NCBI RefSeq assembly: GCF_011392125.1
Contig: NZ_JAAJBU010000002.1
Span: 372,001-436,000 of the forward strand
Source of the DNA: Flavobacterium lotistagni
GTDB lineage: Bacteria; Bacteroidota; Bacteroidia; Flavobacteriales; Flavobacteriaceae
DNA: 64,000 bases
Direction of reading: 5' to 3'
Part shown: positions 42,817 to 52,275 of the stretch, piece after piece
Position numbering within the stretch: position 1 is the first letter of the stretch
How the letters are laid out: every line of letters begins with the position of its first letter
Notes under the pieces: model-generated
What the model saw: only the letters and a program-made list of their open reading frames with translations
What the model was told of the DNA's origin: nothing
Databases searched by the model: none
Program-made: the position numbers and the translations under genes

Positions 42817-43926
42817 TTAGTTCTGGCTGGCTTTGATGTTCTCTATAAACTGGTCAAACAGATACGAAGAATCGTGTGGCCCTGGACTGGCTTCAGGATG
42901 GTATTGCACCGAGAAGCAATTTTTATTTTTCAGGCGCATTCCGGCCACCGTATTATCATTGAGATGGATGTGCGTAATTTCAATTTCGGGATGGTTTTCG
43001 GCTTCTTCGCGATGGATGGCAAAACCGTGGTTCTGCGAAGTGATTTCGCCCTTTCCAGTAATTAAATTCTTCACCGGATGATTGATCCCGCGGTGTCCGC
43101 CAAACATTTTAAATGTCGAAACCCCATTGGCCAATCCGATGATTTGGTGTCCGAGACAAATGCCGAACAGCGGTTGGTTATTCTCTAGTATTTCTTTGGC
43201 TACTTGAATGGCTCCTCTTAGGGGCTCCGGGTCGCCCGGGCCGTTGGAAAGAAAATAACCGTCAGGATTAAAATCAGCTAAATCCTTGTAAGTCGCGTCG
43301 TAAGGAAACACTTTGATGTAGCAGTTGCGCTTGGCTAGGTTACGCAGGATGTTGGTTTTGATACCTAAATCGAGTGCGGAGATTTTGTATTTGGCGTTTT
43401 CGTTGCCAAAGAAATAAGGTTGTTTCGTCGATACTTTTGAAGCGAGTTCTAAACCTTTCATATCGGGCACGTTGGCGAGTTGCTTTTTAAGTTCTTCCAC
43501 TGAAGTGCCGTCGGTACAGATGACAGCGTTTTGGGCGCCGTGATCTCGAACGTAAGCCGTTAAAGCGCGCGTGTCGACATCGGAAATGCAGACCAGGTTG
43601 TGTTTTTTGAAATAGTCCTCGAGACTACCCGAAGCATTGTCGCGCGAATAATTGAAACTGAAATTCTTGCAGACCAAGCCAGCGATTTTGACCGAATCGG
43701 ATTCGACTTCTTCTGCGTTCACACCGTAGTTCCCGATGTGCGGATTGGTCGTAATCATGATCTGCCCGAAATAAGACGGATCGGTGAAGATTTCCTGATA
43801 GCCGGTCATTCCGGTGTTGAAGCAAAGTTCTCCGAAAGTCGTTCCCGAAATACCGATCGATTTGCCGTGAAAAATGGTGCCGTCGCTGAGTAAGAGGATG
43901 GCGGGTTGTTGTGTTTTGTAGTTCAT
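42817..43926 (-). CDS. carA: Carbamoyl-phosphate synthase small subunit
   Basis: 369 aa. The N-terminal CPSase_sm_chain domain has LLLSDGTIFHGKSIG and FNTGMTGYQEIFTDPSYFGQ, and the C-terminal class I glutamine amidotransferase domain has GPGDPEPL and the nucleophile in LFGICLGHQIIGLANG, then HHPEA-like QYHPEASPGP. It supplies ammonia from glutamine to CarB for arginine and pyrimidine synthesis. carB is not in the window. A promoter lies upstream, separated from the gene by 13 copies of a heptad repeat. Confidence 0.96.
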   Translation of the reverse strand: MNYKTQQPAILLLSDGTIFHGKSIGISGTTFGELCFNTGMTGYQEIFTDPSYFGQIMITTNPHIGNYGVNAEEVESDSVKIAGLVCKNFSFNYSRDNASGSLEDYFKKHNLVCISDVDTRALTAYVRDHGAQNAVICTDGTSVEELKKQLANVPDMKGLELASKVSTKQPYFFGNENAKYKISALDLGIKTNILRNLAKRNCYIKVFPYDATYKDLADFNPDGYFLSNGPGDPEPLRGAIQVAKEILENNQPLFGICLGHQIIGLANGVSTFKMFGGHRGINHPVKNLITGKGEITSQNHGFAIHREEAENHPEIEITHIHLNDNTVAGMRLKNKNCFSVQYHPEASPGPHDSSYLFDQFIENIKASQN

Positions 43927-43943
43927 GTAGTTGTTGGTGTTGT

Positions 43944-44034
43944 GTTAGCTGTTAGCTGTTAGCTGTTAGCTGTTAGCTGTTAGCTGTTAGCTGTTAGCTG
44001 TTAGCTGTTAGCTGTTAGCTGTTAGCTGTTAGCT
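43944..44034. repeat. Perfect tandem heptad repeat (13 x GTTAGCT) before carA
   Basis: 91 bp of exactly 13 identical 7-bp units, ending 17 bp before the carA start and abutting the predicted -7 box on the other side. Perfect identity suggests a young or still changing array. It belongs to the same TAGCT heptad family as the arrays near eno and rpmJ. Confidence 0.95.
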
Positions 44035-44038
44035 AGTG

Positions 44039-44067
44039 CAAATTTATTTTTTTTATTTTCTCGCAAA
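44039..44067 (-). promoter_or_regulatory. Promoter of carA
   Basis: On the minus strand TTTG (44067-44064), 17 bp, TAAATTTG (44046-44039). The -33 part lies inside a CTCGCAAAGACGC repeat (44060-44084), so the repeat may supply part of the promoter. Confidence 0.65.
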
Positions 44068-44113
44068 GACGCAAAGACGCAAAGGTTTTCAGAATTTTTG
44101 AACAGTAGCCGTT

Positions 44114-44184
44114 GCCCTAGCCCTGATGATTTGATATTAAGAGGAGACTCGAGACCAAAGGTCGAACTGTATGTAGCGATAGCG
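44114..44184. repeat. Structured repeat element (copy C, degenerate)
   Basis: Begins GCCCTAGCCCTGATG like copies A and B and ends GTAGCGATAGCG like their right side. The inner hairpin is different (GACC/GGTC around 44152-44163). It occupies the carA-rplQ gap together with copy B. Confidence 0.55.
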
Positions 44185-44260
44185 AAATAAAAGTCCAGTG
44201 GACTTCAGGTATAAGGCTGGATTTAGATTTTAAAATTAGGCGTCCTTTATTTACACTGCA

Positions 44261-44332
44261 GCCCTAGCCCTGATGGAAGTGTAAATCCTTTTGTTCTGGG
44301 GTTCAGAACAAAAGATTGCAACGTACAGCAGG
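44261..44332. repeat. Structured repeat element (copy B)
   Basis: Core GCCCTAGCCCTGATGG followed by a strong inner hairpin (44284-44298 with 44304-44317, one bulged C) and closing outer stem CCTG/CAGG (44269-44272 with 44329-44332). In copy A the outer stem is CCGG/CCGG, a compensatory change. Part of the gene-free gap 43927-44414. Confidence 0.75.
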
Positions 44333-44355
44333 TTCCCGGCTCCTGAAAAAAATCC

Positions 44356-44390
44356 AAAAAAAAAGGACAAACTTTAAAAGTTCATCCTTT
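44356..44390 (-). terminator. Terminator of the ribosomal superoperon
   Basis: Stem AAAGGA/TCCTTT (44362-44367 with 44385-44390) and inner AACTT/AAGTT (44370-44374 with 44378-44382), then nine T on the minus strand, 24 bp after the rplQ stop. Confidence 0.88.
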
Positions 44391-44414
44391 ATTTTTATGG
44401 AGTGCTGATTTTCA

Positions 44415-45041
44415 TTACTCAGCTTTCTCTTCGGTATCTTCAGCGGCTGGGGCTTCTGGAGCTTCTGCTGATGGTTCTTCCACTGCTGGGGTTTCAACCA
44501 CCGGAGTAGTTTCCTCAACTTGTGCTTCTGCAGCCGGAGCTTCTTCGATTTTAGCCTCAGGCGCTTCTGCCTTTGGAGCTTCTGCTTTTGGAGCCGCTGG
44601 CGCAGTAGTAGCTCCGCCTTTTCCTTTTCCGCCACGACGGCTTTTCGCTTTTTTCTCCTCTTTTTTACCTCCGTTGTATAGTTCGTTAAAATCTACCAGT
44701 TCGATCATCGCCATATCGGCGTTATCCCCTAAACGATTTCCAACCTTGATGATACGAGTGTAACCACCTGGACGGTCGCCTACTTTGGCAGCTACGTCGC
44801 GGAACAAATCTGTAACTGCGTATTTGCTTTTGAGGTATGCGAAAACGATACGACGGTTGTGCGTAGTATCTTCTTTTGATTTGGTAATCAGCGGTTCAAC
44901 GAATTGTTTTAACGCTTTAGCCTTAGCAACAGTAGTGTTGATGCGTTTGTGCTCGATCAACGAACAAGCCATGTTAGCCAACATAGCCGTTCTGTGGCCT
45001 TTCTGTCTGCTTAAGTGATTGAATTTTTTTCCGTGTCTCAT
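44415..45041 (-). CDS. rplQ: Ribosomal protein L17 with long acidic C-terminal tail
   Basis: 208 aa. Residues 1-120 are ordinary L17 ([31 protein letters not shown]). Past a short basic linker ([18 protein letters not shown]) a tail of about 65 residues is rich in Ala, Glu and Pro. Such tails on L17 occur in Bacteroidota; the role is unknown. L17 sits near the peptide exit tunnel. Last gene of the operon, before the terminator. Confidence 0.95.
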   Translation of the reverse strand: MRHGKKFNHLSRQKGHRTAMLANMACSLIEHKRINTTVAKAKALKQFVEPLITKSKEDTTHNRRIVFAYLKSKYAVTDLFRDVAAKVGDRPGGYTRIIKVGNRLGDNADMAMIELVDFNELYNGGKKEEKKAKSRRGGKGKGGATTAPAAPKAEAPKAEAPEAKIEEAPAAEAQVEETTPVVETPAVEEPSAEAPEAPAAEDTEEKAE

Positions 45042-45103
45042 GACATTTTTTTTAAACCTTCCTCTTGCTCAATCCGCTCTGGAGAGCAAAATAGGAAAGC
45101 GAT

Positions 45104-46096
45104 TTATTCTTTATCTAATTTGTATTTGCTTAAGTCCATTCCGAAAGTCAGGTTTTTCACAGCGACAAGCTCATCAAGCTCCGTAAGTGATTTTTTTCCG
45201 AAGTTGCGGAATTTCATTAAATCGTTTTTGTTGAATGACACCAAGTCTCCAAGGGTATCTACTTCTGCTGCTTTCAAGCAATTGAGCGCACGAACGGATA
45301 AGTCCATATCAACCAACTTGGTTTTGAGCAACTGGCGCATATGCAATGATTCTTCGTCGTATGACTCAGTTTGTGCAATTTCATCCGCCTCGAGAGTGAT
45401 TCTTTCGTCAGAAAACAACATGAAGTGGTGGATCAACACTTTTGCTGCCTCAGTAAGGGCGTCTTTAGGGTTGATGGAACCATCGGTTTTGATTTCGAAA
45501 ATCAACTTTTCGTAATCGGTTTTCTGCTCCACACGGAAGTTTTCAATGGCATATTTTACGTTTTTAACCGGCGTAAAAATAGAATCCGTGAAAATGGTTC
45601 CGATGGCAGCATTCTGTTTTTTGTTTTCCTCAGCTGGAACATAACCGCGCCCTTTTTCGATGGTTAGTTCGAGATTAAGCTTGATTTTGCTATCTAAGTT
45701 ACAGATAACCAGTTCTGGGTTCAGTACTTGGAAACCTGAAATAAACTTCTGGAAATCACCGGCAGTCAATTGGTCTTTACCGGTTACAGAAATCGTTACA
45801 GACTCGTTGTCAACGTCTTCAATCTGACGCTTGAAACGCACTTGTTTCAAATTCAGGATGATTTCGGTAACGTCTTCCACCACACCTGAGATCGTTGAGA
45901 ATTCGTGGTCTACACCTTCGATGCGAACCGAAGTAATTGCGTAGCCTTCCAAAGCGGAAAGCATCACTCTTCTAAGTGCATTCCCCACGGTCAATCCGTA
46001 GCCCGGTTCCAAAGGACGAAATTCAAATTTCCCTTCGAAATCGTTCGAATCGATCATGATCACTTTATCGGGTTTCTGAAAATTAAATATTGCCAT
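45104..46096 (-). CDS. rpoA: RNA polymerase subunit alpha
   Basis: 330 aa. The N-terminal assembly domain ([40 protein letters not shown]) and the C-terminal domain ([37 protein letters not shown]) are both intact. It nucleates RNA polymerase and contacts upstream DNA and activators. Placed between rpsD and rplQ as in most bacteria. Confidence 0.98.
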   Translation of the reverse strand: MAIFNFQKPDKVIMIDSNDFEGKFEFRPLEPGYGLTVGNALRRVMLSALEGYAITSVRIEGVDHEFSTISGVVEDVTEIILNLKQVRFKRQIEDVDNESVTISVTGKDQLTAGDFQKFISGFQVLNPELVICNLDSKIKLNLELTIEKGRGYVPAEENKKQNAAIGTIFTDSIFTPVKNVKYAIENFRVEQKTDYEKLIFEIKTDGSINPKDALTEAAKVLIHHFMLFSDERITLEADEIAQTESYDEESLHMRQLLKTKLVDMDLSVRALNCLKAAEVDTLGDLVSFNKNDLMKFRNFGKKSLTELDELVAVKNLTFGMDLSKYKLDKE

Positions 46097-46115
46097 AATT
46101 TCGACTAAGTCTTTA

Positions 46116-46721
46116 TTATTTGTTGTACAATTCGACGATCAGCTGTTCTTTGATGTTTTCAGGGATTTGCAAACGTGCAGGTACCGATACGAAAACACCT
46201 TCTTTGGTGTCGTTGTTCCAAGTAATCCACTCATATACGTGAGAAGAATTTGCCAAAGAACGCTCGATAGCTTCCACTGATTTTGATTTTTCACGAACGG
46301 CTACTTTATCGCCAGGTTTTAAATGGTAAGAAGGAATGTTCACTACCTCACCATTTACGGTAATATGTCTGTGTGATACGATTTGACGGGCAGCACGACG
46401 AGAAGGAGCGATACCCATTCTGTATACTACGTTGTCCAGTCTTGCCTCACAAAGTTGGATTAATACTTCACCTGTTACTCCACGAGCAGCAGATGCTTTT
46501 TCAAAAAGGCCTCTGAATTGCTTCTCTAAGATTCCGTAGGTGTACTTCGCTTTTTGCTTTTCCATCAACTGAACTGCGTATTCAGATTTTTTACCTCTTT
46601 TCTTTGCCATCCCGTGTTGTCCGGGTGGGTAATTTCTCTTCTCGAAAGACTTGTCTTCTCCGAAGATTGCTTCGCCAAATTTACGGGCGATTCTTGTACT
46701 TGGACCAGTATATCTTGCCAT
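46116..46721 (-). CDS. rpsD: Ribosomal protein S4
   Basis: 201 aa. [30 protein letters not shown] and the S4 RNA-binding domain [20 protein letters not shown] are typical. The zinc-binding N-terminal cysteines of some S4 proteins are absent (zinc-free form). S4 nucleates 30S assembly. Confidence 0.98.
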   Translation of the reverse strand: MARYTGPSTRIARKFGEAIFGEDKSFEKRNYPPGQHGMAKKRGKKSEYAVQLMEKQKAKYTYGILEKQFRGLFEKASAARGVTGEVLIQLCEARLDNVVYRMGIAPSRRAARQIVSHRHITVNGEVVNIPSYHLKPGDKVAVREKSKSVEAIERSLANSSHVYEWITWNNDTKEGVFVSVPARLQIPENIKEQLIVELYNK

Positions 46722-46810
46722 TTCTAATTGTTTGAGACAGCGGTTATGAATTCAGGTCTTATCCTTCGATAACCGGAAACCTGTCTAGGTTATACTATAA
46801 TTTTTGAGCG

Positions 46811-47194
46811 TTATACTCTACGTCTTTTAGGAGGACGACATCCGTTGTGCGGCATTGGAGTAACGTCGATGATCTCGGTTACTTCTACCCCGCTGTTATG
46901 AATCGAGCGGATTGCAGACTCACGTCCGTTTCCTGGCCCTTTTACATAGACTTTTACTTTTTTCAAACCAGCTTCCATTGCTACTTTGCTGCAATCTTCA
47001 GCTGCCATCTGTGCGGCGTAAGGCGTGTTCTTCTTAGAACCACGGAATCCCATTTTACCGGCAGAAGACCATGAAATCACTTCTCCTTTTTTGTTGGTGA
47101 GTGAAATAATGATGTTGTTGAAAGTAGCGCTGATGTGCGCTTCACCAGTCGATTCTACGACTACTTTACGCTTTTTAGTTGTTGCTTTAGCCAT
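46811..47194 (-). CDS. rpsK: Ribosomal protein S11
   Basis: 127 aa. [20 protein letters not shown] and the C-terminal [18 protein letters not shown] are diagnostic. It forms part of the 30S platform. Spacing to rpsM upstream is 9 bp. Confidence 0.98.
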   Translation of the reverse strand: MAKATTKKRKVVVESTGEAHISATFNNIIISLTNKKGEVISWSSAGKMGFRGSKKNTPYAAQMAAEDCSKVAMEAGLKKVKVYVKGPGNGRESAIRSIHNSGVEVTEIIDVTPMPHNGCRPPKRRRV

Positions 47195-47203
47195 TACTAC
47201 TTA

Positions 47204-47578
47204 TTATTTAGTTGCTTTTTTCTTGTTAGCAACAGTTTTACGCTTACCTTTTCTAGTTCTCGAGTTGTTTTTGGTTCTTTGACCACGCAAAGGAAGACCG
47301 GCTCTGTGGCGGATACCTCTGTAACAACCGATGTCCATCAAACGCTTGATGTTCAAAGATGTTTCAGAACGCAATTCACCTTCAATCTTGTAGTAAGAAA
47401 CCGCATCACGGATTGCTCCGATCTGGTCATCATTCCAATCTTGAACTTTAATGTCTTCGCTTACATTAGCTTTAGCCAATATTTCGCTTGCACGGCTTTT
47501 ACCAATTCCGAAGATGTAGGTCAAAGCGATAACTCCTCTTTTGTTTTTTGGGATGTCTACCCCTGCTATTCTTGCCAT
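47204..47578 (-). CDS. rpsM: Ribosomal protein S13
   Basis: 124 aa. [31 protein letters not shown] and the basic C-terminus [20 protein letters not shown] are typical. S13 bridges the subunits at the 30S head. Only 2 bp after rpmJ. Confidence 0.98.
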   Translation of the reverse strand: MARIAGVDIPKNKRGVIALTYIFGIGKSRASEILAKANVSEDIKVQDWNDDQIGAIRDAVSYYKIEGELRSETSLNIKRLMDIGCYRGIRHRAGLPLRGQRTKNNSRTRKGKRKTVANKKKATK

Positions 47579-47580
47579 AA

Positions 47581-47697
47581 TTATCCTTGTCTTTGTTTAA
47601 ATCTAGGATTCTTTTTGTTGATTACGTATAATCTTCCTTTTCTGCGAACGATGATGCACTCGGCACTACGTTTCTTTACTGATGCTCTTACTTTCAT
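47581..47697 (-). CDS. rpmJ: Ribosomal protein L36, zinc-free form
   Basis: 38 aa, read directly from the sequence: [20 protein letters not shown] then [18 protein letters not shown] and a TAA stop. The usual CxxC and later Cys/His zinc ligands are missing; only one cysteine remains. It is therefore the C-minus type of L36, found in organisms that save zinc or that carry no second copy. Position between infA and rpsM is normal. A heptad repeat array lies directly upstream. Confidence 0.95.
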
Positions 47698-47704
47698 TTT
47701 AGTT

Positions 47705-47776
47705 TAGCTTTAAGCTTTCAGCCTTTAGCTTTCAGCGTTTGTTTTGAAGCGCTGATAGCTGACTGCTGACCGCTAT
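47705..47776. repeat. Heptad repeat array between infA and rpmJ
   Basis: Nine heptads of the TAGCTTT/TAGCTGA family around a 9-bp spacer (47740-47748): TAGCTTT-type units on one side, GCGCTGA, TAGCTGA, CTGCTGA and CCGCTAT on the other. It abuts the infA stop codon at 47777. Third member of the family in the window. Confidence 0.82.
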
Positions 47777-47992
47777 TTAATATCTATAAGTAATTCTTGC
47801 TTTTGACAAATCGTAAGGACTCATTTCCAGCTTCACTTTGTCACCAGGTAACAACTTGATGTAGTGCATACGCATTTTGCCAGAAATGTGAGCGATTACG
47901 ATGTGTCCGTTTTCTAACTCTACACGGAACATCGCATTCGAAAGTGCTTCGATGATGGATCCGTCTTGTTCTATTGCTGATTGTTTTGCCAT
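47777..47992 (-). CDS. infA: Translation initiation factor IF-1
   Basis: 71 aa single OB fold. [40 protein letters not shown] and [20 protein letters not shown] are characteristic. It assists start-codon selection on the 30S. It follows secY by 4 bp. Confidence 0.98.
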   Translation of the reverse strand: MAKQSAIEQDGSIIEALSNAMFRVELENGHIVIAHISGKMRMHYIKLLPGDKVKLEMSPYDLSKARITYRY

Positions 47993-47996
47993 AAAA

Positions 47997-49340
47997 TTAA
48001 GCTACCGCTTTTCTGTTTTTACCGCTTTTCATCAAACCATCGTAGTGCTTATTCAATAAATAGGAGTTGATTTGTTGGATTGTATCAATCGCAACACCTA
48101 CCATAATTATTAAAGAAGTACCACCGAAGAACATCGCCCATGATTGTTGCACACCAAGGCTTACGATAATGGCTGGGAACACAGCAATCAAAGCAAGGAA
48201 TAATGAGCCTGGAAAAGTAATGAGCGACATAATGTGATCCAGATAGTCTGAAGTTTCTACTCCTGGTCTGATACCTGGAATGAAACCGCCGCTTCTCTTA
48301 AGATCATCAGCCATTTTGTTGGTTGGAACCGTGATTGCAGTATAGAAAAATGTAAAGACAACAATCAAGGTCGCGAATACAAAATTATACCAGAATCCGA
48401 ACATATTACTGAACGCTCCTGCAATAGACTGAGAAGTTTCCGTTTGCGACAAACCTGCTAATGCAGCCGGTATGAACATGATGGCTTGAGCAAAGATGAT
48501 TGGCATTACACCAGAAGCGTTCAACTTCAATGGAATCCATTGTCTGTTTCCGCCCATCATGTCTTGTTCGAAATCACCAGTTGTAGTACGACGAGCGTAT
48601 TGTACCGGAATTTTTCTCACCGCCATAACCAAAAGCACACAAGCAATAATAACTAATAACCAAACAATTACTTCAATAACCAATATCATTGGTCCTCCGT
48701 TGTTGTTGGTGATTGTAGAAGTAAATTCTTGAATGAAAGCCTGTGGCAATCTTGCAAGAATCCCGACCATGATCAATAAGGAAATTCCGTTTCCGATTCC
48801 TTTGTCAGTGATTTTCTCTCCGAGCCACATCGCGAAGATGGTTCCTGTAGTTAAAATCAATACTGACGAGAACAAGAAACTAAAAGAATCAAATCCTAAC
48901 ATGAAAGCGCTGCTTGGTAGAGTTCTGTATAAGTTGTAAATATAACCAGGGCCTTGTACCAAAGTGATTAGGATGGTCAACCAGCGGGTAATCTGATTGA
49001 GTTTTTTTCTGCCGCTTTCACCATCTTTTTGCAATTTTTGAAGATAAGGAATCGCGATTCCCATCAACTGAACTACAATCGATGCCGAAATGTAAGGCAT
49101 AATTCCTAGCGCGAACACAGAGGCTTTTGAAAAGGCTCCTCCGGTGAACATATCGAGAATTGAACCAATACCATCTTTAGTCTGGCCTGCTAAACTGTTT
49201 AACTGAGTAGCATCAATACCTGGAAGAGTCACGTGTGCTCCGAAACGATAAACCAAAAGCAATCCTAATGTGAGTAGGATTCTGTTTTTAAGTTCCTCGA
49301 TTTTCCAAACATTGGCTAATGATTCAAAAAATTTCTTCAT
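47997..49340 (-). CDS. secY: Protein translocase subunit SecY
   Basis: 447 aa, ten membrane helices. [58 protein letters not shown] and the cytoplasmic loop [16 protein letters not shown] are conserved SecY elements. It forms the membrane channel for Sec export. No adk or map follows, unlike many bacteria; infA comes next. Confidence 0.98.
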   Translation of the reverse strand: MKKFFESLANVWKIEELKNRILLTLGLLLVYRFGAHVTLPGIDATQLNSLAGQTKDGIGSILDMFTGGAFSKASVFALGIMPYISASIVVQLMGIAIPYLQKLQKDGESGRKKLNQITRWLTILITLVQGPGYIYNLYRTLPSSAFMLGFDSFSFLFSSVLILTTGTIFAMWLGEKITDKGIGNGISLLIMVGILARLPQAFIQEFTSTITNNNGGPMILVIEVIVWLLVIIACVLLVMAVRKIPVQYARRTTTGDFEQDMMGGNRQWIPLKLNASGVMPIIFAQAIMFIPAALAGLSQTETSQSIAGAFSNMFGFWYNFVFATLIVVFTFFYTAITVPTNKMADDLKRSGGFIPGIRPGVETSDYLDHIMSLITFPGSLFLALIAVFPAIIVSLGVQQSWAMFFGGTSLIIMVGVAIDTIQQINSYLLNKHYDGLMKSGKNRKAVA

Positions 49341-49353
49341 CGTCTTAGAATAA

Positions 49354-49809
49354 TTATAGGGTTACAGCTTCACCACCAGCTGCCTCGATAGCGGCTTTTG
49401 CAGTTGCAGTAAATTTGTGAGCAGATACTTTCAATTTGGCTTTTAGTTCACCTCTACCCAAAACCTTAACGATTTCGTTTTTGGTGGCCAAACGGTTGGT
49501 CACGAAAGTGGTCATGTCGACAGCACCATCGGTCACAATTCCGTTATCAACTAAAGCTTGTAAAGTATCTAAGTTTACACCTTGGTATTCTACACGATTC
49601 ACGTTTTTGAAACCAAACTTAGGCACACGTCTTTGAAGTGGCATCTGACCTCCTTCAAAACCAATCTTTTTAGAATAACCTGAACGAGATTTTGCTCCTT
49701 TGTGACCTCTTGCGGAAGTACCACCTTTACCGGAACCTTCTCCACGTCCTACTCTTTTATTCTGATTGTGTGTTGAACCTTCAGCAGGTTGTAAGTTACT
49801 TAAATTCAT
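49354..49809 (-). CDS. rplO: Ribosomal protein L15
   Basis: 151 aa. NLSNLQPAEGSTHNQNKRVG, GRGEGSGKGGTSARGHKGAK and FEGGQMPLQRRVPKFGF are typical of L15. It lies 13 bp before secY. Confidence 0.98.
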   Translation of the reverse strand: MNLSNLQPAEGSTHNQNKRVGRGEGSGKGGTSARGHKGAKSRSGYSKKIGFEGGQMPLQRRVPKFGFKNVNRVEYQGVNLDTLQALVDNGIVTDGAVDMTTFVTNRLATKNEIVKVLGRGELKAKLKVSAHKFTATAKAAIEAAGGEAVTL

Positions 49810-49821
49810 AACTGTGGATTG

Positions 49822-50004
49822 TTATTTAACTTCCTCAACGGAAACTAAGTGTTTAACTTTATTTATCATTCCAAGGATCGCAGGATTAGAATCGTGCTCT
49901 ACAACTTGGCCCATTTTGCGAAGACCCAAAGCCTCTAAACCTCTCTTTTGAGTAAGCGGGCAGTTGATTTTGCTTCTAACTTGTTTTACTAATAATTTAG
50001 CCAT
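49822..50004 (-). CDS. rpmD: Ribosomal protein L30
   Basis: 60 aa. [20 protein letters not shown] and [20 protein letters not shown] fit the short bacterial L30. Between rpsE and rplO as usual. Confidence 0.97.
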   Translation of the reverse strand: MAKLLVKQVRSKINCPLTQKRGLEALGLRKMGQVVEHDSNPAILGMINKVKHLVSVEEVK

Positions 50005-50016
50005 AATTTCCTTGAA

Positions 50017-50538
50017 TTAACCTTTAAAAACTTTCTCTAAAGAAACACCTCTTTGCTTGGCAACAGTATGTGCACTTCTCATTTGCAATAAAGCATCAAA
50101 AGTTGCTTTTACCACGTTGTGTGGGTTAGATGAACCTTGAGATTTTGACAATACGTCATGAATCCCTACTGATTCCAAAACCGAACGTACAGCACCACCC
50201 GCAATTACTCCGGTACCGTGAGAAGCTGGCATCAAAAATACACGCGCTCCACCGAACTTACCTTTTTGCTCGTGCGGTACAGACTGCCCGCTAAGTGGGA
50301 TTCTTACAAGGTTTTTCTTAGCATCTTCTACTGCTTTAGCAATAGCCTCAGACACGTCTTTAGATTTTCCAAGACCGTGACCTACTACACCGTTCTCGTC
50401 TCCTACCACTACAATTGCAGAGAAACCGAATGCTCGACCTCCTTTTGTAACTTTGGTAACACGATTTACACTCACCAAACGATCTTTTAGTTCAAGTCCG
50501 CTTGGTTTTACCGATTCTATATTTCTACTTTTAGACAT
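50017..50538 (-). CDS. rpsE: Ribosomal protein S5
   Basis: 173 aa. [40 protein letters not shown] and [20 protein letters not shown] mark the two S5 halves. It lies near the mRNA entry site and affects accuracy. Confidence 0.98.
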   Translation of the reverse strand: MSKSRNIESVKPSGLELKDRLVSVNRVTKVTKGGRAFGFSAIVVVGDENGVVGHGLGKSKDVSEAIAKAVEDAKKNLVRIPLSGQSVPHEQKGKFGGARVFLMPASHGTGVIAGGAVRSVLESVGIHDVLSKSQGSSNPHNVVKATFDALLQMRSAHTVAKQRGVSLEKVFKG

Positions 50539-50542
50539 ACGA

Positions 50543-50893
50543 TTAGAATTTAAGTCCGGCTGCTCTCGCGCCTTCAGCTAATGATTGGATACGGCCGTGG
50601 TACAAATAACCTCCTCTATCGAAAGTTACTGTGTCGATTCCGGCTTTCAACGCTTTCTCAGCTACAAGTTTTCCAACATTGTTCGCCGTTTCTACGTTCG
50701 TTCCTTTAGTTACTCCTTTTTCTCTAGATGATGCAGCCAATAAAGTTACTCCGTTCACATCGTCAATGAGTTGTGCGTAGATTTCTTTATTGCTTCTGAA
50801 TACAGAAAGTCTTGGTTTAGCAGCAGTTCCGCTAACAATCTTTCTGATTCTATATCTAATTCTCTGTCTTCTTTCCGATTTCGTTAATGACAT
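50543..50893 (-). CDS. rplR: Ribosomal protein L18
   Basis: 116 aa. [38 protein letters not shown] and [20 protein letters not shown] are typical. It binds 5S rRNA with L5. 4 bp before rpsE. Confidence 0.98.
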   Translation of the reverse strand: MSLTKSERRQRIRYRIRKIVSGTAAKPRLSVFRSNKEIYAQLIDDVNGVTLLAASSREKGVTKGTNVETANNVGKLVAEKALKAGIDTVTFDRGGYLYHGRIQSLAEGARAAGLKF

Positions 50894-50907
50894 AATCTTA
50901 TCTTTTA

Positions 50908-51450
50908 TTAAGCGGATTTACCAGCTTTTCTTCTTAATACTTCACCTACGAATTTCACCCCTTTACCTTTGTAAGGCTCTGGTTTGCGGAAACTTCTAAT
51001 CTTCGCTGAAACTGCTCCCAACAATTGCTTGTCATAAGAAGTCAATTTTACGATTGGGTTTTTCCCTTTTTCAGAAATGGTCTCCACTTTCACTTCTGGA
51101 GCTACATCTAAGATAATGTTGTGAGAGAAACCTAGTGCTAAGTCTAGTTTTTGACCTTGATTGGAAGCTCTATAACCTACCCCAACCAATTCTAACTCTT
51201 TAGTGAAACCTTCAGAAACACCAACAATCATGTTGTTGATTAAGGCTCTGTATAAACCATGCTTGGCTCTTTGATCTTTATAATCAGAGGATCTTTCTAC
51301 AGTGATTTGACCCTCTTCAACTTTTACTGTTACGTCTTCGTAATTTTGAGAAAGTTGACCTAATTTTCCTTTAACGGTAACCATGTTGTTGTTTACGTCA
51401 ACAGTTACACCTGCAGGAATCGAAATTGGATTTTTACCTATTCTTGACAT
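50908..51450 (-). CDS. rplF: Ribosomal protein L6
   Basis: 180 aa. [19 protein letters not shown] and the C-terminal [20 protein letters not shown] are diagnostic. It lies near the factor-binding site of the 50S subunit. Confidence 0.98.
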   Translation of the reverse strand: MSRIGKNPISIPAGVTVDVNNNMVTVKGKLGQLSQNYEDVTVKVEEGQITVERSSDYKDQRAKHGLYRALINNMIVGVSEGFTKELELVGVGYRASNQGQKLDLALGFSHNIILDVAPEVKVETISEKGKNPIVKLTSYDKQLLGAVSAKIRSFRKPEPYKGKGVKFVGEVLRRKAGKSA

Positions 51451-51463
51451 GTTGTACTGTTTT

Positions 51464-51862
51464 TTAGTATACGTAACAAATTACTTCTCCACCTACATTG
51501 AGTTGCTTGGCTTGTTTCCCGGTCATCAAACCTTTAGAAGTGGAAACAATGGCAATTCCTAACCCATTAAGGATTCTAGGCAATTTTGCAGCGCCGGCAT
51601 ACTTACGCAAACCTGGCTTGCTGATTCTTTGAATATCTTTAATTACAGGCTCTTTGGTATCTTTATCGTACTTCAAAGCAATTTTGATAGAACCCTGAAC
51701 CGTGTTCTGCTCAAACTTGTAACTCAAGATATAACCTTGATCGAATAAGATCTTGGTAATTTCTTTTTTCAGATTAGAAGCCGGAATTTCGACAACTTTG
51801 TGGTTTGCAGCCACAGCGTTTCTTACCCTGGTCAAATAATCCGCGATTGGATCTGTGTACAT
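51464..51862 (-). CDS. rpsH: Ribosomal protein S8
   Basis: 132 aa. TDPIADYLTRVRNAVAANHK and NGLGIAIVSTSKGLMTGKQA are typical. In several bacteria S8 also represses its own operon by binding mRNA. Upstream there is an unusual 140-bp gap with a strong hairpin. Confidence 0.98.
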   Translation of the reverse strand: MYTDPIADYLTRVRNAVAANHKVVEIPASNLKKEITKILFDQGYILSYKFEQNTVQGSIKIALKYDKDTKEPVIKDIQRISKPGLRKYAGAAKLPRILNGLGIAIVSTSKGLMTGKQAKQLNVGGEVICYVY

Positions 51863-51935
51863 ATTTATTAAATTGCGGCAACGGTTTTCAAAAAGACTAT
51901 CTTATTGAACCTGAAGCCATTAGACTCTATTTTAA

Positions 51936-51989
51936 AGCAGATAATCGCACGTTTGCGGCTAAAAGCGGGCAAATGTACAATTATCTGCT
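51936..51989 (-). other. Strong hairpin in the rpsN-rpsH gap
   Basis: AGCAGATAAT (51936-51945) pairs perfectly with ATTATCTGCT (51980-51989). After a 3x3 internal loop, ACGTTTGC (51949-51956) pairs with GCAAATGT (51968-51975) with one G-U, around a 12-nt loop. Other gaps in this part of the operon are 2-25 bp, while this one is 140 bp. There is no T run, so it is not a simple terminator. It may be a regulatory or processing site, or a small inserted element. Confidence 0.7.
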
Positions 51990-52002
51990 GAAATAAACTA
52001 GC

Positions 52003-52272
52003 TTACCAGCTGGCTTTTTTTACACCCGGAATTAATCCTTGGTTGGCCATCTCACGGAAAGTAACACGAGAAATACCGAACTGACGGATGTAACCTCTTG
52101 GTCTGCCTGTCAATTTGCAACGATTGTGCAAACGGATCGGTGAAGCATTTTTTGGCAGTCTTTGCAAGCCTTCGTAATCTCCGGCTTCTAATAAAGCCTT
52201 TCTTTTCTCAGCGTATTTTGCTACCGTTTTTTCTCTTTTCACCTCACGGGCTTTCATTGATTCTTTAGCCAT
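52003..52272 (-). CDS. rpsN: Ribosomal protein S14 (zinc-free, long form)
   Basis: 89 aa, the longer C-minus form with only one cysteine. [40 protein letters not shown] and [11 protein letters not shown] match the family. 3 bp after rplE. Confidence 0.97.
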   Translation of the reverse strand: MAKESMKAREVKREKTVAKYAEKRKALLEAGDYEGLQRLPKNASPIRLHNRCKLTGRPRGYIRQFGISRVTFREMANQGLIPGVKKASW

Positions 52273-52275
52273 ATC

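Noticed and set aside
43944..44034. CRISPR array
   Set aside because: The 7-bp units are contiguous with no spacers and no cas genes are near; it is a simple tandem repeat.
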